DNA from: Microbacterium sp. No. 7
GTDB lineage: Bacteria; Actinomycetota; Actinomycetes; Actinomycetales; Microbacteriaceae
Length of the DNA: 64,000 nucleotides
Reading direction: 5' to 3'
Assembly (NCBI RefSeq): GCF_001314225.1
Contig: NZ_CP012698.1
Location: forward strand, 1 to 64,000
Shown here: piece by piece, positions 32,387 through 41,263 of the stretch
Numbering within the stretch: position 1 is the first letter of the stretch
Layout: every line of letters begins with the position of its first letter
Translations under genes and position numbers: made by a program
Notes under the pieces: generated by a model
Told to the model about the DNA's origin: nothing
Database searches by the model: none
Seen by the model: only the letters and a program-made list of their open reading frames with translations

Positions 32387-33682
32387 ATGAGCGACACCAC
32401 TTACTTTGCAGGGGCACGCGTCATCACCGGCGACGGCAGCGACCCGATCGATCACGCAGGCATTCTCGTCCGCGACGGCAAGATCGTCGCGGTCGGCCCC
32501 GCCGCCGACCTGACGCCTCCAGACGGAGCACGACGAGTCGACCTCACGGGAAAGACCGTCATGCCGACGATCGTCAACCCGCACGGCCATGCCGGTTACC
32601 TCAAGGGCGGCAGAACCGAGGCGGCGAACTTCTCGCGCGAGAATGTTCTCGATCATCTGCGCCGTTTCGTCTACTACGGTGTCAGCGTCATCCAGTCGCT
32701 CGGCACAGACCGGGACGACGTCGAGATCGCGATCCGCGACGAACAGCGCGCCGGCACACTCGGCGACCCCGAACTGGCGCTCCTGCTGTCGGCATCCAAC
32801 GGGATCGCGGCGCCGACACCCGGCGGCGGCAATGGGGGGGCTTTCTTCGCCCCCGACGCGATCCGCGAGGCCTCGACCCCCGAGGAAGCCCGCCAGGTCG
32901 TGCGCGAGATCGTCGCCAAGAATCCCGACGTCATCAAGTTCTGGGTCGATGACCGCAACGGAACCAAGGCCAAGTTCGGCCCCGACGTGTATGGCGCGAT
33001 CATCGACGAGGCACACAAGGCCGGAAAGATGGCCATCGCCCACATCTACGAACTCGAAGATGCGAAGGGGGTCGTCCGCGCCGGAGCGGATGGCACCGCC
33101 CACATGGTGCGCGAGCCTGGAGCCGACGAAGAACTGCTCACACTCCTGCGGGACAACGACGTCTTCGTGTTCACTTCCCTGAGCATCCAGAAGGCCGTTG
33201 TGGATGCCGGCGATTGGCTGGATGACCCCGCTCTCGCCGAGACCGTCGACGCAGCATCCCGGGACACGTTCCGGGCAATGTTCTCCCAGATCCCGGCAGA
33301 GGTTCTCACCCAGCAGACCGAAGGCTACCGGGTCCTCGAGTCCAGCCTCACGATGTACGTCGACGCGGGGGTGCGTGTGCTGCTCTCCGGTGACACCGGC
33401 GTGATGGCCCAGTTCCCCGGGTACACCGAACATCGCGAACTCGCTGCCATGGTCGGGGCGGGAATGGCGCCCCTCGCCGCCATCAAGGCGGCCACGCTGC
33501 TGCCCGCCCAGATGCTCGGACTTGCCGACCGCGGGTCACTCGACGCAGGCAAGCGCGCGGACTTCATCGTGCTCGACGCCAACCCCCTCCTAGACATCAC
33601 GAACACCACCAAGATCTCGGACGTCTACATCGCGGGCGCCGCCATCGACCGTGCCACGCTGCGGGCCGGCTTCGCCCACTGA
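32387..33682 (+). CDS. Amidohydrolase family protein, 431 aa
   Basis: An imidazolonepropionase-like amidohydrolase. The family's N-terminal beta-sandwich (ARVITGDGSDPIDHAGILVRDGKIVAVG) and the metal-site segment VMPTIVNPHGHAGYL, with an HxH-like NPHGH, are present. AIAHIYELEDA and ADGTAHMVREPG supply further His ligands. LLSGDTGVMAQFP and the C-terminal ADFIVLDANPLLDI are typical. It hydrolyses a C-N or C-O bond, usually in a ring or amide. It follows the PEP mutase gene by 48 bases. Substrate unknown. Confidence 0.87.
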   Translation: MSDTTYFAGARVITGDGSDPIDHAGILVRDGKIVAVGPAADLTPPDGARRVDLTGKTVMPTIVNPHGHAGYLKGGRTEAANFSRENVLDHLRRFVYYGVSVIQSLGTDRDDVEIAIRDEQRAGTLGDPELALLLSASNGIAAPTPGGGNGGAFFAPDAIREASTPEEARQVVREIVAKNPDVIKFWVDDRNGTKAKFGPDVYGAIIDEAHKAGKMAIAHIYELEDAKGVVRAGADGTAHMVREPGADEELLTLLRDNDVFVFTSLSIQKAVVDAGDWLDDPALAETVDAASRDTFRAMFSQIPAEVLTQQTEGYRVLESSLTMYVDAGVRVLLSGDTGVMAQFPGYTEHRELAAMVGAGMAPLAAIKAATLLPAQMLGLADRGSLDAGKRADFIVLDANPLLDITNTTKISDVYIAGAAIDRATLRAGFAH

Positions 33683-33729
33683 TGCCCCCCGCCGACATCC
33701 GCTATCAACACGCCACGCAGGAGAGAAAC

Positions 33730-34563
33730 ATGACCAACTCAGTACTCGCCGTCATCGGCACCGGCGGCATGGGGGCGGCGATCGCCCGTCGCCTCGGCAC
33801 AGGGCGCACGCTCGTCCTCGCCGACTTCGATCAGGTCAGATTGGATGCTCTCACCGAAGAGTTCATCGGACAGGGATACGCCGCGTCCTCGCTGCATGTG
33901 AACGTCAGCGACCGAGCGTCGGTGGCGGCGCTCGCGGCCTACTCGGCATCCCTCGGACCCGTCACCGGAGTCGTGCACACCGCCGGCGTCTCCCCCCAGC
34001 AGGCACCGGTCGCCGCGATCCTCGCCGTCGACCTGCTCGGTACCGCGCTGGTGCTCGAAGAATTCGGATCCGTCGTCGCCGAGGGCGGAGCGGGGGTCGT
34101 GATCTCCAGCATGGGCGGACACTTCGTGAGCCTTCCAGCGGAACTCGAACAGCAGCTCGCGCAGACTCCCACCGACGAGCTGCTGGACCTGCCGCTCCTC
34201 TCCCCGCAGGCGCTGCCCAACAGCGGTGCCGCCTACAGCATCGCCAAACGCGCCAACCAGCTGCGCGTGCGAGCCGTCGCGCCGAACTGGGGAGACCGCG
34301 GGGCGCGCATCAACTCCATCAGCCCCGGCATCATCTCCACACCCATGGGACAGCTCGAACTCGCCGGAGAGGGCGGTGGCGGCATGCGCGCCATGCTCGA
34401 AGCCTCCAGCGCCCAGCGACTGGGAACCCCGGAAGACATCGCGCACGCGACCGAGTTCCTCCTCGACCCACGCTCCAGCTTCATCACCGGAACAGACCTC
34501 CTGGTCGACGGCGGAGTCGTCGCGGCCCTCCGAGGCGGCCGCCTCACCCTCCCCGGAGCCTGA
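33730..34563 (+). CDS. Short-chain dehydrogenase/reductase, 277 aa
   Basis: Start ATG 33730 with GCAGGAG upstream. The NAD(P) motif is GTGGMGAAIARRL (the TGxxxGxG type), the catalytic pair YSIAKRANQ provides Tyr-x3-Lys, and VISSMGG the Ser. The GDRGARINSISPGIISTPM tail is standard for classical SDRs. It oxidises or reduces an alcohol/ketone in the island. It lies 47 bases past the amidohydrolase gene in the same operon. Confidence 0.92.
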   Translation: MTNSVLAVIGTGGMGAAIARRLGTGRTLVLADFDQVRLDALTEEFIGQGYAASSLHVNVSDRASVAALAAYSASLGPVTGVVHTAGVSPQQAPVAAILAVDLLGTALVLEEFGSVVAEGGAGVVISSMGGHFVSLPAELEQQLAQTPTDELLDLPLLSPQALPNSGAAYSIAKRANQLRVRAVAPNWGDRGARINSISPGIISTPMGQLELAGEGGGGMRAMLEASSAQRLGTPEDIAHATEFLLDPRSSFITGTDLLVDGGVVAALRGGRLTLPGA

Positions 34564-34623
34564 GCGAGGCGTACCCCTCGAGCGGCTCCAGCAACGCCCC
34601 ACCCACACAGAAAAGGAAAGATA

Positions 34624-36129
34624 ATGACGTCTTCCACACCGTCCGCTTCCCCCGTGAAGCTCCTGCCCTACGGGGTGATCGTCGCGATATTCCTGGTGAT
34701 CGAGATCACGGGCGTCTTCGAGCAGACCATGATGTACGTCGCCGTGCCGACTCTCATGGGCGCCTTCGGCATTGATGCAGCGGCTGTTTCCTGGACCATC
34801 ACCGTGTTCCTGCTCGTAGGGGCCGGCACGGCCGCGATCGCGGGGCGACTCGGCGACCTCTATGGGCGCAAGAAAGTGCTCGTCGTCCTGATGATCATCT
34901 CGGCCATCGGATCGTTCATCAGCGTGATCGCGGGTAACTTCGAGGGGATCCTGATCGGTCGGGCGCTGCAGGGAGCCAGCACCGCGCTCTTCCCGCTCCT
35001 CGTCGGCATCGCACGCGAAGTGGTGCCCGCACCCCGTGTGCCGGTGCTCATCGCGCTGACCACCGGGTCAGCACTCATCGGTGGCTCGATTGCCGCGCTG
35101 ACCGCGGGGATCCTTCTCGACACAGCCGGATGGCACAGCATCTTCGTCGCATCGGGCATCCTGTCGGTGGTCGCGCTGCTCTGCTCGCTCGCGCTGCCGC
35201 GGTCGGTGGTCGCGCCCGGCCGCAAGCCGCGCCTGGACATCCTGGGCGGCATCCTCCTGGCCCCGGCAGTCGCAGCAATCCTGTTCGGGGTCAACAGCTC
35301 GCGCAGTCAGGGCGCCTCGCCCCTCGTCATCGCCCTCATTCTGGGCGGTGTTGCGATCTTCATCGGGTGGCTCGTGCTCGAGCTGCGGATCAAGAACCCG
35401 ATGTTCAACCTCCGCCTCTTCAAGCAGCGCTCGCTCACGCTCGCCCTCATCGCGACAGCGCTCGTGGGCCTCGGAATCTTCGCCGCCGCCGGACTCATGA
35501 ACGCCATTCTGTTCCAGAGCCCGACCGAACTTCCGATCGGCCTCGGTCTCACCCCGACCCAGGCGGGCCTCTACGGGCTGATCTCCGGCGCCATGGGGTT
35601 TGCCCTTTCGCCGGTGGGCGGCAAGGTCGCCGCCAAGTTCGGCGCCAAAGTCACTCTCGGGGCTGGCATTGCCATCGCGATCATCGGATACCTAGGCTTC
35701 GGCATCAGCGTGCACAACCTGCCGCTCGCCATCATCGCCACGATCGTGACAGGCCTCGGTACCGCTCTCATCCTCGTCGGGGTCCCGAACCTGATCGTCG
35801 AGGTGGTTCCGCCGCAGAGCACCGGCGAGGCAGTGGGAATGATCTACTCCGTCGGTCGCACGCTGTTCGCCGCCGTGGGTACAGCCGTCGTGGGAATCCT
35901 CCTGGCCTCGGATGTCGTTCCCGAGACGACCGCACCGACGCTCACCGCATGGTGGAGCACGATCGCATTCGTCGTCATCACCGGCATCCTGGCCCTCGTC
36001 GCGACACTGCTCGTGAAGACGGGCATTCCCATGGCCGAGCGTGGCTCGGTGGTCGAGGCGGTCGCCGAGGTGCAGGCCGAGGAAGTGGCCGATGCAGCGG
36101 AAGCAGCGGAAGTGAAGGTCATTCGCTAA
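34624..36129 (+). CDS. MFS transporter, DHA2-like drug/metabolite exporter, 501 aa
   Basis: A 14-helix-type major-facilitator protein. The loop GRLGDLYGRKKVLVVLM (motif A), the motif C region TTGSALIGGSIAALTAGILLDTAGWHSIFV and the length of 501 residues point to DHA2 efflux pumps. The tail is acidic and cytosolic (VEAVAEVQAEEVADAAEAAE). As last gene of the operon it may export a toxic intermediate, or take up the substrate. It ends just before a strong terminator. Confidence 0.9.
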   Translation: MTSSTPSASPVKLLPYGVIVAIFLVIEITGVFEQTMMYVAVPTLMGAFGIDAAAVSWTITVFLLVGAGTAAIAGRLGDLYGRKKVLVVLMIISAIGSFISVIAGNFEGILIGRALQGASTALFPLLVGIAREVVPAPRVPVLIALTTGSALIGGSIAALTAGILLDTAGWHSIFVASGILSVVALLCSLALPRSVVAPGRKPRLDILGGILLAPAVAAILFGVNSSRSQGASPLVIALILGGVAIFIGWLVLELRIKNPMFNLRLFKQRSLTLALIATALVGLGIFAAAGLMNAILFQSPTELPIGLGLTPTQAGLYGLISGAMGFALSPVGGKVAAKFGAKVTLGAGIAIAIIGYLGFGISVHNLPLAIIATIVTGLGTALILVGVPNLIVEVVPPQSTGEAVGMIYSVGRTLFAAVGTAVVGILLASDVVPETTAPTLTAWWSTIAFVVITGILALVATLLVKTGIPMAERGSVVEAVAEVQAEEVADAAEAAEVKVIR

Positions 36130-36136
36130 GGACGAA

Positions 36137-36173
36137 CCAGGGGATGCCGCGCCCTGTGGGCGGCATCCCCTGG
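36137..36173 (+). terminator. Strong terminator of the catabolic operon
   Basis: CCAGGGGATGCCGC and GCGGCATCCCCTGG are perfect 14-bp arms around a 9-base loop, seven bases past the transporter stop. TCGTTCG follows. It ends the transcript from 31484. Confidence 0.88.
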
Positions 36174-36403
36174 TCGTTCGCGAATCACAGACTCTCGGTG
36201 CTCGTCAGCACTCGACGACGTTCACGGCCAATCGCCCTCGCTGGTCTCCTTGTATCGATGCGACATGTCATGCACGATAGGCGCTACGGCTGCCGCGAAG
36301 CGACCGGAGATCGCCGCGCCCCGCACATTGCAGGCTAGGCGTCCGCAGGGTGAGGTCGAACACGCATCCCCCATCGAACGCTGTCGGCGGATTGCCGATT
36401 GTG
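36174..36403. other. Gap between transporter operon and integrase
   Basis: A 230-base non-coding gap containing no ORF with support. It lies at the 3' end of the minus-strand integrase. A phage-type att site could lie here, but no direct repeat of it was found elsewhere in the window. Confidence 0.35.
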
Positions 36404-37585
36404 TCAGTCGTCCGTCGGGAACGCGCGTTCAAGTAGGTCGGCGGTGGCGGGGTTGACCATGTCGTTGCGGCGGATGTAGTGCTGAATCGTGATCTTGGGG
36501 TCCGTGTGGCCAAGCAGTTCTGCGGCCAGTTCGATGCCGGCGTGCTCGTTGATAGCGGTGGCGACGCTCCGACGGAACATGTGCGGCGTAACCCCGGTGA
36601 TGCCAGCGAGGTCCATCACATGGCGAAGCTGGCGGCGTACGTTGTTGGTCATTAGCGGTGTGCCCTGGCGGCTGCAGAACAGCAGCGCATCCAGGGAGGG
36701 ATCGTGCATCTGAACCAGCCGGCGGCGCACGGCCGCTGCGGTGAAGGACGGGATCGCGACGGTGCGTCGCGACTTCGCCGTCTTCGGATGATCCTGTCGG
36801 GAGGTCGGAGCGCCGCGAGGAGAGACGATCGTTCCCGCAATGCGGATCGATGGTTGCGCACTGGTGACATCGACGTCGCGCCGGCGGAGAGCGAGGACCT
36901 CCCCGATCCGTGCGGACGTGCCGAGCATGACCTCGACGATCGCGCCGAGCTGCCCGTCCGGCTTCGGCCCCGAGGACGGGCCGTCGGCCTCCCATACTGC
37001 GATCGCCGCGCGGATCGCGTTGACCTCCACCGGGGTCAGTGCGCTCGGCATGCTCGGCGGTTTGTGCAGCCGGGAGACATGGTCCATCGGGTTGCGGGGA
37101 AGTACCTCGTGCCGCACGGCGAGACCGAACGCGAGGCGCAGCACGACGCGGGCCTGCTTAGCGCGGTTGTAGCTCTGCTTCGCGAGCTGCTTCAGGAACT
37201 GGTCGCACCGGGCGACCCCGATCTCCCGCAGCGTCAGGTTCGCGAACGCGGGGAGCACGAGCGTCTCCATGTTCCGCTGATAGAGCTGCAAAGTACGTGT
37301 CGAGATCCGGCCCTCCAACTCCAGATCCTCCAGCCAATACCCGACCAGGTCGAGGAATCGGCTATCCGGGCTGAGCGCCGAAGTTGAGGGCTGGAAGAGA
37401 CCACGGTCAGCGAGCTTCGCCTTCAACGCCCGCTCCGCGGCCTTCGAGGTGTCGCCGGTCATTTGCACAAGCCGGGTCCGGCCGTCCCAGTCCCGGTAAC
37501 GAACACGTGCGACCACCCGACCGCCGGCGGTGTGGAGGAAGCCGATGTCGCCGAACGTGCCGATCGACAGGCGCGGAGCGCTCAC
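36404..37585 (-). CDS. Phage/ICE-type tyrosine integrase, 393 aa
   Basis: Start taken at GTG 37585 (AGGGG site), four bases after the excisionase stop; ATG 37612 is an alternative. The N-terminal AMIDE-like beta domain (GDIGFLHTAGGRVVARVRYRDWDGRTRLVQM), SAM-like core-binding domain and catalytic domain are present. The catalytic domain has TSARIGEVLAL (first Arg), HMFRRSVAT (the His/Arg box as H-x-F-R-R) and LGHTDPKITIQHYIRR (His and Tyr). The gene looks whole. With its excisionase it is a relic or live integrating element trapped in the composite transposon. Confidence 0.9.
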   Translation of the reverse strand: MSAPRLSIGTFGDIGFLHTAGGRVVARVRYRDWDGRTRLVQMTGDTSKAAERALKAKLADRGLFQPSTSALSPDSRFLDLVGYWLEDLELEGRISTRTLQLYQRNMETLVLPAFANLTLREIGVARCDQFLKQLAKQSYNRAKQARVVLRLAFGLAVRHEVLPRNPMDHVSRLHKPPSMPSALTPVEVNAIRAAIAVWEADGPSSGPKPDGQLGAIVEVMLGTSARIGEVLALRRRDVDVTSAQPSIRIAGTIVSPRGAPTSRQDHPKTAKSRRTVAIPSFTAAAVRRRLVQMHDPSLDALLFCSRQGTPLMTNNVRRQLRHVMDLAGITGVTPHMFRRSVATAINEHAGIELAAELLGHTDPKITIQHYIRRNDMVNPATADLLERAFPTDD

Positions 37586-37589
37586 CGAG

Positions 37590-37823
37590 TCACCCCTGTC
37601 GCGCCGAAGCAACCGGGTCGTGTTGCTGCTCGATCCAGTCCCGGACGTCGGAGACAGCGAACTTCAGATGCTTCCCGAACCGATACGCTCGCGGACCGAA
37701 CCCACGCGTCCGCCAGTCGTAGAGCGTCGAGACCGGCACGTGCAGATACGCGGCCAGCTCTTTCACGTCCAGAAGCGGCTCCAACCCCCACGGGTTGCCG
37801 GCGGCCGTGCGTTCGATATCCAT
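37590..37823 (-). CDS. Excisionase-like MerR-type HTH protein, 77 aa
   Basis: Start ATG 37823. Residues about 14-62 (PLLDVKELAAYLHVPVSTLYDWRTRGFGPRAYRFGKHLKFAVSDVRDWIEQQ) are the HTH_17/AlpA excisionase fold. It lies immediately upstream of the integrase gene, with seven bases between stop and start. Xis proteins bind attachment-site arms and push the integrase to excision. Confidence 0.9.
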   Translation of the reverse strand: MDIERTAAGNPWGLEPLLDVKELAAYLHVPVSTLYDWRTRGFGPRAYRFGKHLKFAVSDVRDWIEQQHDPVASARQG

Positions 37824-37969
37824 ACCAAACAGGTGCGGCCCACTCCCCCATGGAACGAATCCGGAGCAACCGCAGCGGTGGGACGCGTATCGGAGAACGT
37901 TCGCGCAGACGTGGCGCGGGCAGCTCATTGCGATGACTTCGCGATGACACGATCAAATCTCACCAACTA

Positions 37970-38005
37970 AAAAGTCCCGGGAACCCTTGAGTTCCCGGGA
38001 CTTTT
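37970..38005. terminator. Perfect bidirectional terminator
   Basis: AAAAGTCCCGGGAAC and GTTCCCGGGACTTTT are perfect 15-bp arms around CCTTGA. With A and T tracts on both sides it can stop transcription in both directions. It sits between the minus-strand excisionase and the plus-strand HTH remnant, so it probably belongs to DNA that predates the present gene order. Confidence 0.9.
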
Positions 38006-38436
38006 CGGTCGACATTGTCTACCTCTGTTCCAATAATTCAGCGACCCCTGTTACGGCCACTCAGCTTCGCGAGATTTCCGCCGCAATCGGCGATTTCCCG
38101 CGAGAGTTCAAACCACGGACGCAGCGGCGTTGGAACCGGCTGAGCGACGAGGATCGCGCGACGGTCGCCGCTCGATATGGAGCGGGCGAGACATCGACTG
38201 CGCTCGCTGCCGAGTACGGCGTTGCCAAGTCCACCATCCTCGGCATCCTGCGGGAGAAGCGCACTGTGGTGAGGCGACAGCCACTCGCGGCAGAGCAGGT
38301 GATTGAGGCGGTGCGACTGTACGCATCCGGCTTATCGCTCTCGCAGGTTGCCGACCAGCTGGACGTGAACCAGGAGACGATGCGCATGGCGGTCCTCAAG
38401 GCTGGGGTCGTCCTTCGCCCGCCGACCGGGGCTTGA
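37987..38436 (+). pseudogene. HTH protein remnant, likely recombinase C-terminus
   Basis: The open frame carries two HTH segments (EDRATVAARYGAGETSTALAAEYGVAKSTILGILREKRTV and AAEQVIEAVRLYASGLSLSQVADQLDVNQETMRMAVLKAG). They look like the tandem HTH end of serine-recombinase-related proteins. There is no credible start: no ATG or GTG occurs before the first HTH, and the only TTG lies inside the terminator hairpin. I take it as the 3' remnant of a larger gene. Upstream in frame, TGA stops the ORF at 37945. Confidence 0.5.
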
Positions 38437-38619
38437 GCGAGCACGCTACGCAGTGCGCGGAGCCCCTCCTCTACGGTACGGAAGTTCGCGCACCCGCCCG
38501 CCGTCGCGCTCCTCAGAGTCGACGTACGCGAATCGCCTTCCTTGTTCCTGCGACCGCCATGCGCCCGCGGGAGACCTCGACCTTCGGCCGGTAGGCGTAG
38601 TGATATTCATAGTGGTACT
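38437..38619. other. Non-coding stretch before right IS21 unit
   Basis: About 180 bases with no supported ORF, between the HTH remnant and the right IS21 unit. It is the inner flank of that unit. Its last bases (GTGGTACT) differ from the outer CACGCT and from the inner flank of the left unit, as expected for a composite transposon. Confidence 0.4.
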
Positions 38620-38766
38620 TGACTATGGCAGCGTAAGTCGGACCCACCAGGGCAATCTAAGCGGAGACCACTTGCTGCTTGACGGGGTGTCCACGGCAGC
38701 CTGAGCCGAGTCCACCTCCACCGTTGACGGAACTGTTGTTCCGGATGCTGATGGTGGAGGTTTGGG

Positions 38767-40446
38767 ATGGGATCTCGGGTGGATGTGTTCGCGGCGATTC
38801 GGCGTGATGCGCGGGTGGAGGAGCTCTCGATCAGAGAGCTTGCGCGCCGTCATCACGTTGGGCGAGCGACGGTGCGGCAGGCGTTGGCTTCGCCGGAACC
38901 GCCGCCGAAGAAGACGCGGGTGAGGTCGGCGCCGAGGCTTGACCGGTTCAAGCCCGCGATCGACGCGATGCTGCGGGAGGATCTGACGGCACCAAGGAAG
39001 CAGCGCCACACCGCGACCCGGGTACTGGATCGTCTTATTGAGGAGCACGGAGCGACTGAATTGTCGTATTCGACTGTTCGTAACTACGTCCGCTTTCGCC
39101 GGCCCGAGATCGACGCGGTCGCGGGCCGGCGGGTGGAGGTCTTCATCCCTCAAGACCACCAGCCAGGTGCGGAGGCTGAGGTCGATTTCGGCGAGGTGTG
39201 GGTGGTGCTAGCTGGGGTGAAGACGAAGTGCCACATGTTCGTGTTCCGGCTCTCTCACTCGGGGAAGGCGATCCACCGGGTTTATTCGACTCAGTCGCAG
39301 GAAGCATTCCTCGAGGGCCACATTGATGCGTTCGAAGAGATTGGCGGCATCCCGACCCGGCATATCCGTTACGACAATCTGACATCGGCAGTCCAGGCGG
39401 TGCTCTATGGCAACGGGCGCGGCCGGATCGAGAACGAGCGGTGGGTGCTGTTCCGCTCCCACTACGGGTTCGATTCGTTCTACTGCCAACCCGGTATCAC
39501 GGGCGCACATGAGAAGGGCGGCGTTGAGGGTGAGGTCGGGCGGTTCCGGCGAACACATTTGACACCCATGCCGGTTGTCGATTCCCTCGCAGAACTCAAC
39601 GCGAGAATCCGCGCCTGGGACGCGGCGGATGACAGGCGGCGGATCGCGTCGCGGATTCGCACAGTCGGCCAGGACTTCGCCGTCGAACAGGCACTGCTGT
39701 CGCCGCTGCCGTATGAGCGATTCGATCCAGGCCTGACGCTGCATCCGCGGGTCGACAGGTCGAGTCTGATCACGGTTCGGATGGCGAAGTACTCCGTCCC
39801 CGCCCATCTGATCGGCCGGAACGTCCGCGTCTCATTACGCGCGTCCGTGGTCGTCGTTTTCGACGGGCACCAGGAAGTTGCCCGCCATGAGCGAGTTGTC
39901 GCGCGCGGCGGACAATCAGTCGTCCTCGACCATTACCTCGAGGTGTTGCGTCAGAAGCCCGGAGCGCTCCCGGGAGCCACCGCCTTAGCGAGGGCGCGGG
40001 AGGCCGGAGTGTTTACGGCTGCCCACGATGCGTTCTGGGCGGCCGCCCGCAAGACCGATGGTGATGCCGTCGGCACGCGAGCCCTCATTGATGTTCTGCT
40101 TCTGCACCGGAGCATGCCCGCAGAGGAAGTGATCGCCGGCATCCACGCAGCACTCCAAGTCGGGGCAGTCACCGCCGATGTCGTCGCTGTCGAAGCCCGC
40201 AGACAAACTTCGACGGGTGGGCCTGGCCTGCATGGTCATCTCCGTGAACTCGCGTCTGGCCGCGAGCAACGAGTTGTCAGTCTCACCCAACGCCGTCTCG
40301 CTGATCCGGCCGCGGTGATCGCAGGTCTCCCGGCCGACACGAGACCACTGCCGAGTGTCGCCGGCTACGACGAACTCTTGGAACGTCGGGCACGCCCGAC
40401 GCTCACGGACGAAGCGATTGATCGGGAAGGAACCACGGGAACATGA
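38767..40446 (+). CDS. istA: IS21-family transposase IstA (right copy)
   Basis: Identical in translation (559 residues) to the gene at 17768: N-terminal HTH, Asp140 and Asp203, and the Glu in HEKGGVEGEVG. It overlaps istB by four bases. An identical, intact transposase in both flanking copies means either could mobilise the whole 24.9-kb block. Confidence 0.95.
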   Translation: MGSRVDVFAAIRRDARVEELSIRELARRHHVGRATVRQALASPEPPPKKTRVRSAPRLDRFKPAIDAMLREDLTAPRKQRHTATRVLDRLIEEHGATELSYSTVRNYVRFRRPEIDAVAGRRVEVFIPQDHQPGAEAEVDFGEVWVVLAGVKTKCHMFVFRLSHSGKAIHRVYSTQSQEAFLEGHIDAFEEIGGIPTRHIRYDNLTSAVQAVLYGNGRGRIENERWVLFRSHYGFDSFYCQPGITGAHEKGGVEGEVGRFRRTHLTPMPVVDSLAELNARIRAWDAADDRRRIASRIRTVGQDFAVEQALLSPLPYERFDPGLTLHPRVDRSSLITVRMAKYSVPAHLIGRNVRVSLRASVVVVFDGHQEVARHERVVARGGQSVVLDHYLEVLRQKPGALPGATALARAREAGVFTAAHDAFWAAARKTDGDAVGTRALIDVLLLHRSMPAEEVIAGIHAALQVGAVTADVVAVEARRQTSTGGPGLHGHLRELASGREQRVVSLTQRRLADPAAVIAGLPADTRPLPSVAGYDELLERRARPTLTDEAIDREGTTGT

Positions 40447-41255
40447 CCACGAAACCCACCACCGTCACGACGACGCTGCGCCGGAGACGCGGGCTCACCG
40501 AAGAAGCAGCGATCGCGGCTGTCGATCAGGCCTGCCGGCGTCTCCGGCTCCCGACTGTCCGCGCCGTCGTTGACGAGGCCCTGGTGACCGCGAACCGAGA
40601 GCAGCTGTCCTACCAAGGGTTCCTGGCAGAGCTACTGCTCGCGGAGTGCGATGATCGCGATCGGCGCTCCTCGATTCGGCGCGTGTCTGCGGCTGGCTTC
40701 CCGCGGAGCAAGTGGCTCGGTGACTTCGATTTCGACGCGAACCCGAACATCAACCCGGCCACGATCCACCAACTCGCTACCGGTGACTGGATCCGCAAAG
40801 GCGAACCGCTCTGCCTCATCGGCGACTCCGGTACCGGGAAATCGCATCTACTGATCGGTCTGGGAACCGCGGCTGCAGAGAAGGGCTATCGGGTCAAATA
40901 CACGCTCGCGACGAAACTCGTCAACGAACTCGTCGAAGCCGCCGACGAGAAGCAGCTCGCCCGCACCATCGCTCGCTACGGCCGCGTCGACTTGCTCTGC
41001 ATCGATGAACTCGGCTACATGGAACTCGACCGCCGCGGAGCCGAGCTCCTGTTCCAGGTCCTCACCGAACGCGAAGAGAAGAACTCCGTCGCGATAGCCT
41101 CCAACGAATCGTTCTCCGGATGGACGAGGACCTTCACCGACCCGAGGCTCTGCGCTGCGATCGTCGACCGACTCACGTTCGGTGGCAGCATCATCGAAAC
41201 CGGCACCGACTCCTATCGCCTCGCCCACACCCGCCGACTCACTGACCAGGTCTGA
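40443..41255 (+). CDS. istB: IS21-family helper ATPase IstB (right copy)
   Basis: 270 residues, the same as the gene at 19444, with Walker A GDSGTGKSH and Walker B LLCIDELGYM. It helps IstA choose and join target DNA. It converges with the right-hand trpS gene, nine bases between stops. Confidence 0.95.
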   Translation: MTTKPTTVTTTLRRRRGLTEEAAIAAVDQACRRLRLPTVRAVVDEALVTANREQLSYQGFLAELLLAECDDRDRRSSIRRVSAAGFPRSKWLGDFDFDANPNINPATIHQLATGDWIRKGEPLCLIGDSGTGKSHLLIGLGTAAAEKGYRVKYTLATKLVNELVEAADEKQLARTIARYGRVDLLCIDELGYMELDRRGAELLFQVLTEREEKNSVAIASNESFSGWTRTFTDPRLCAAIVDRLTFGGSIIETGTDSYRLAHTRRLTDQV

Positions 41256-41263
41256 CCGAGGTC

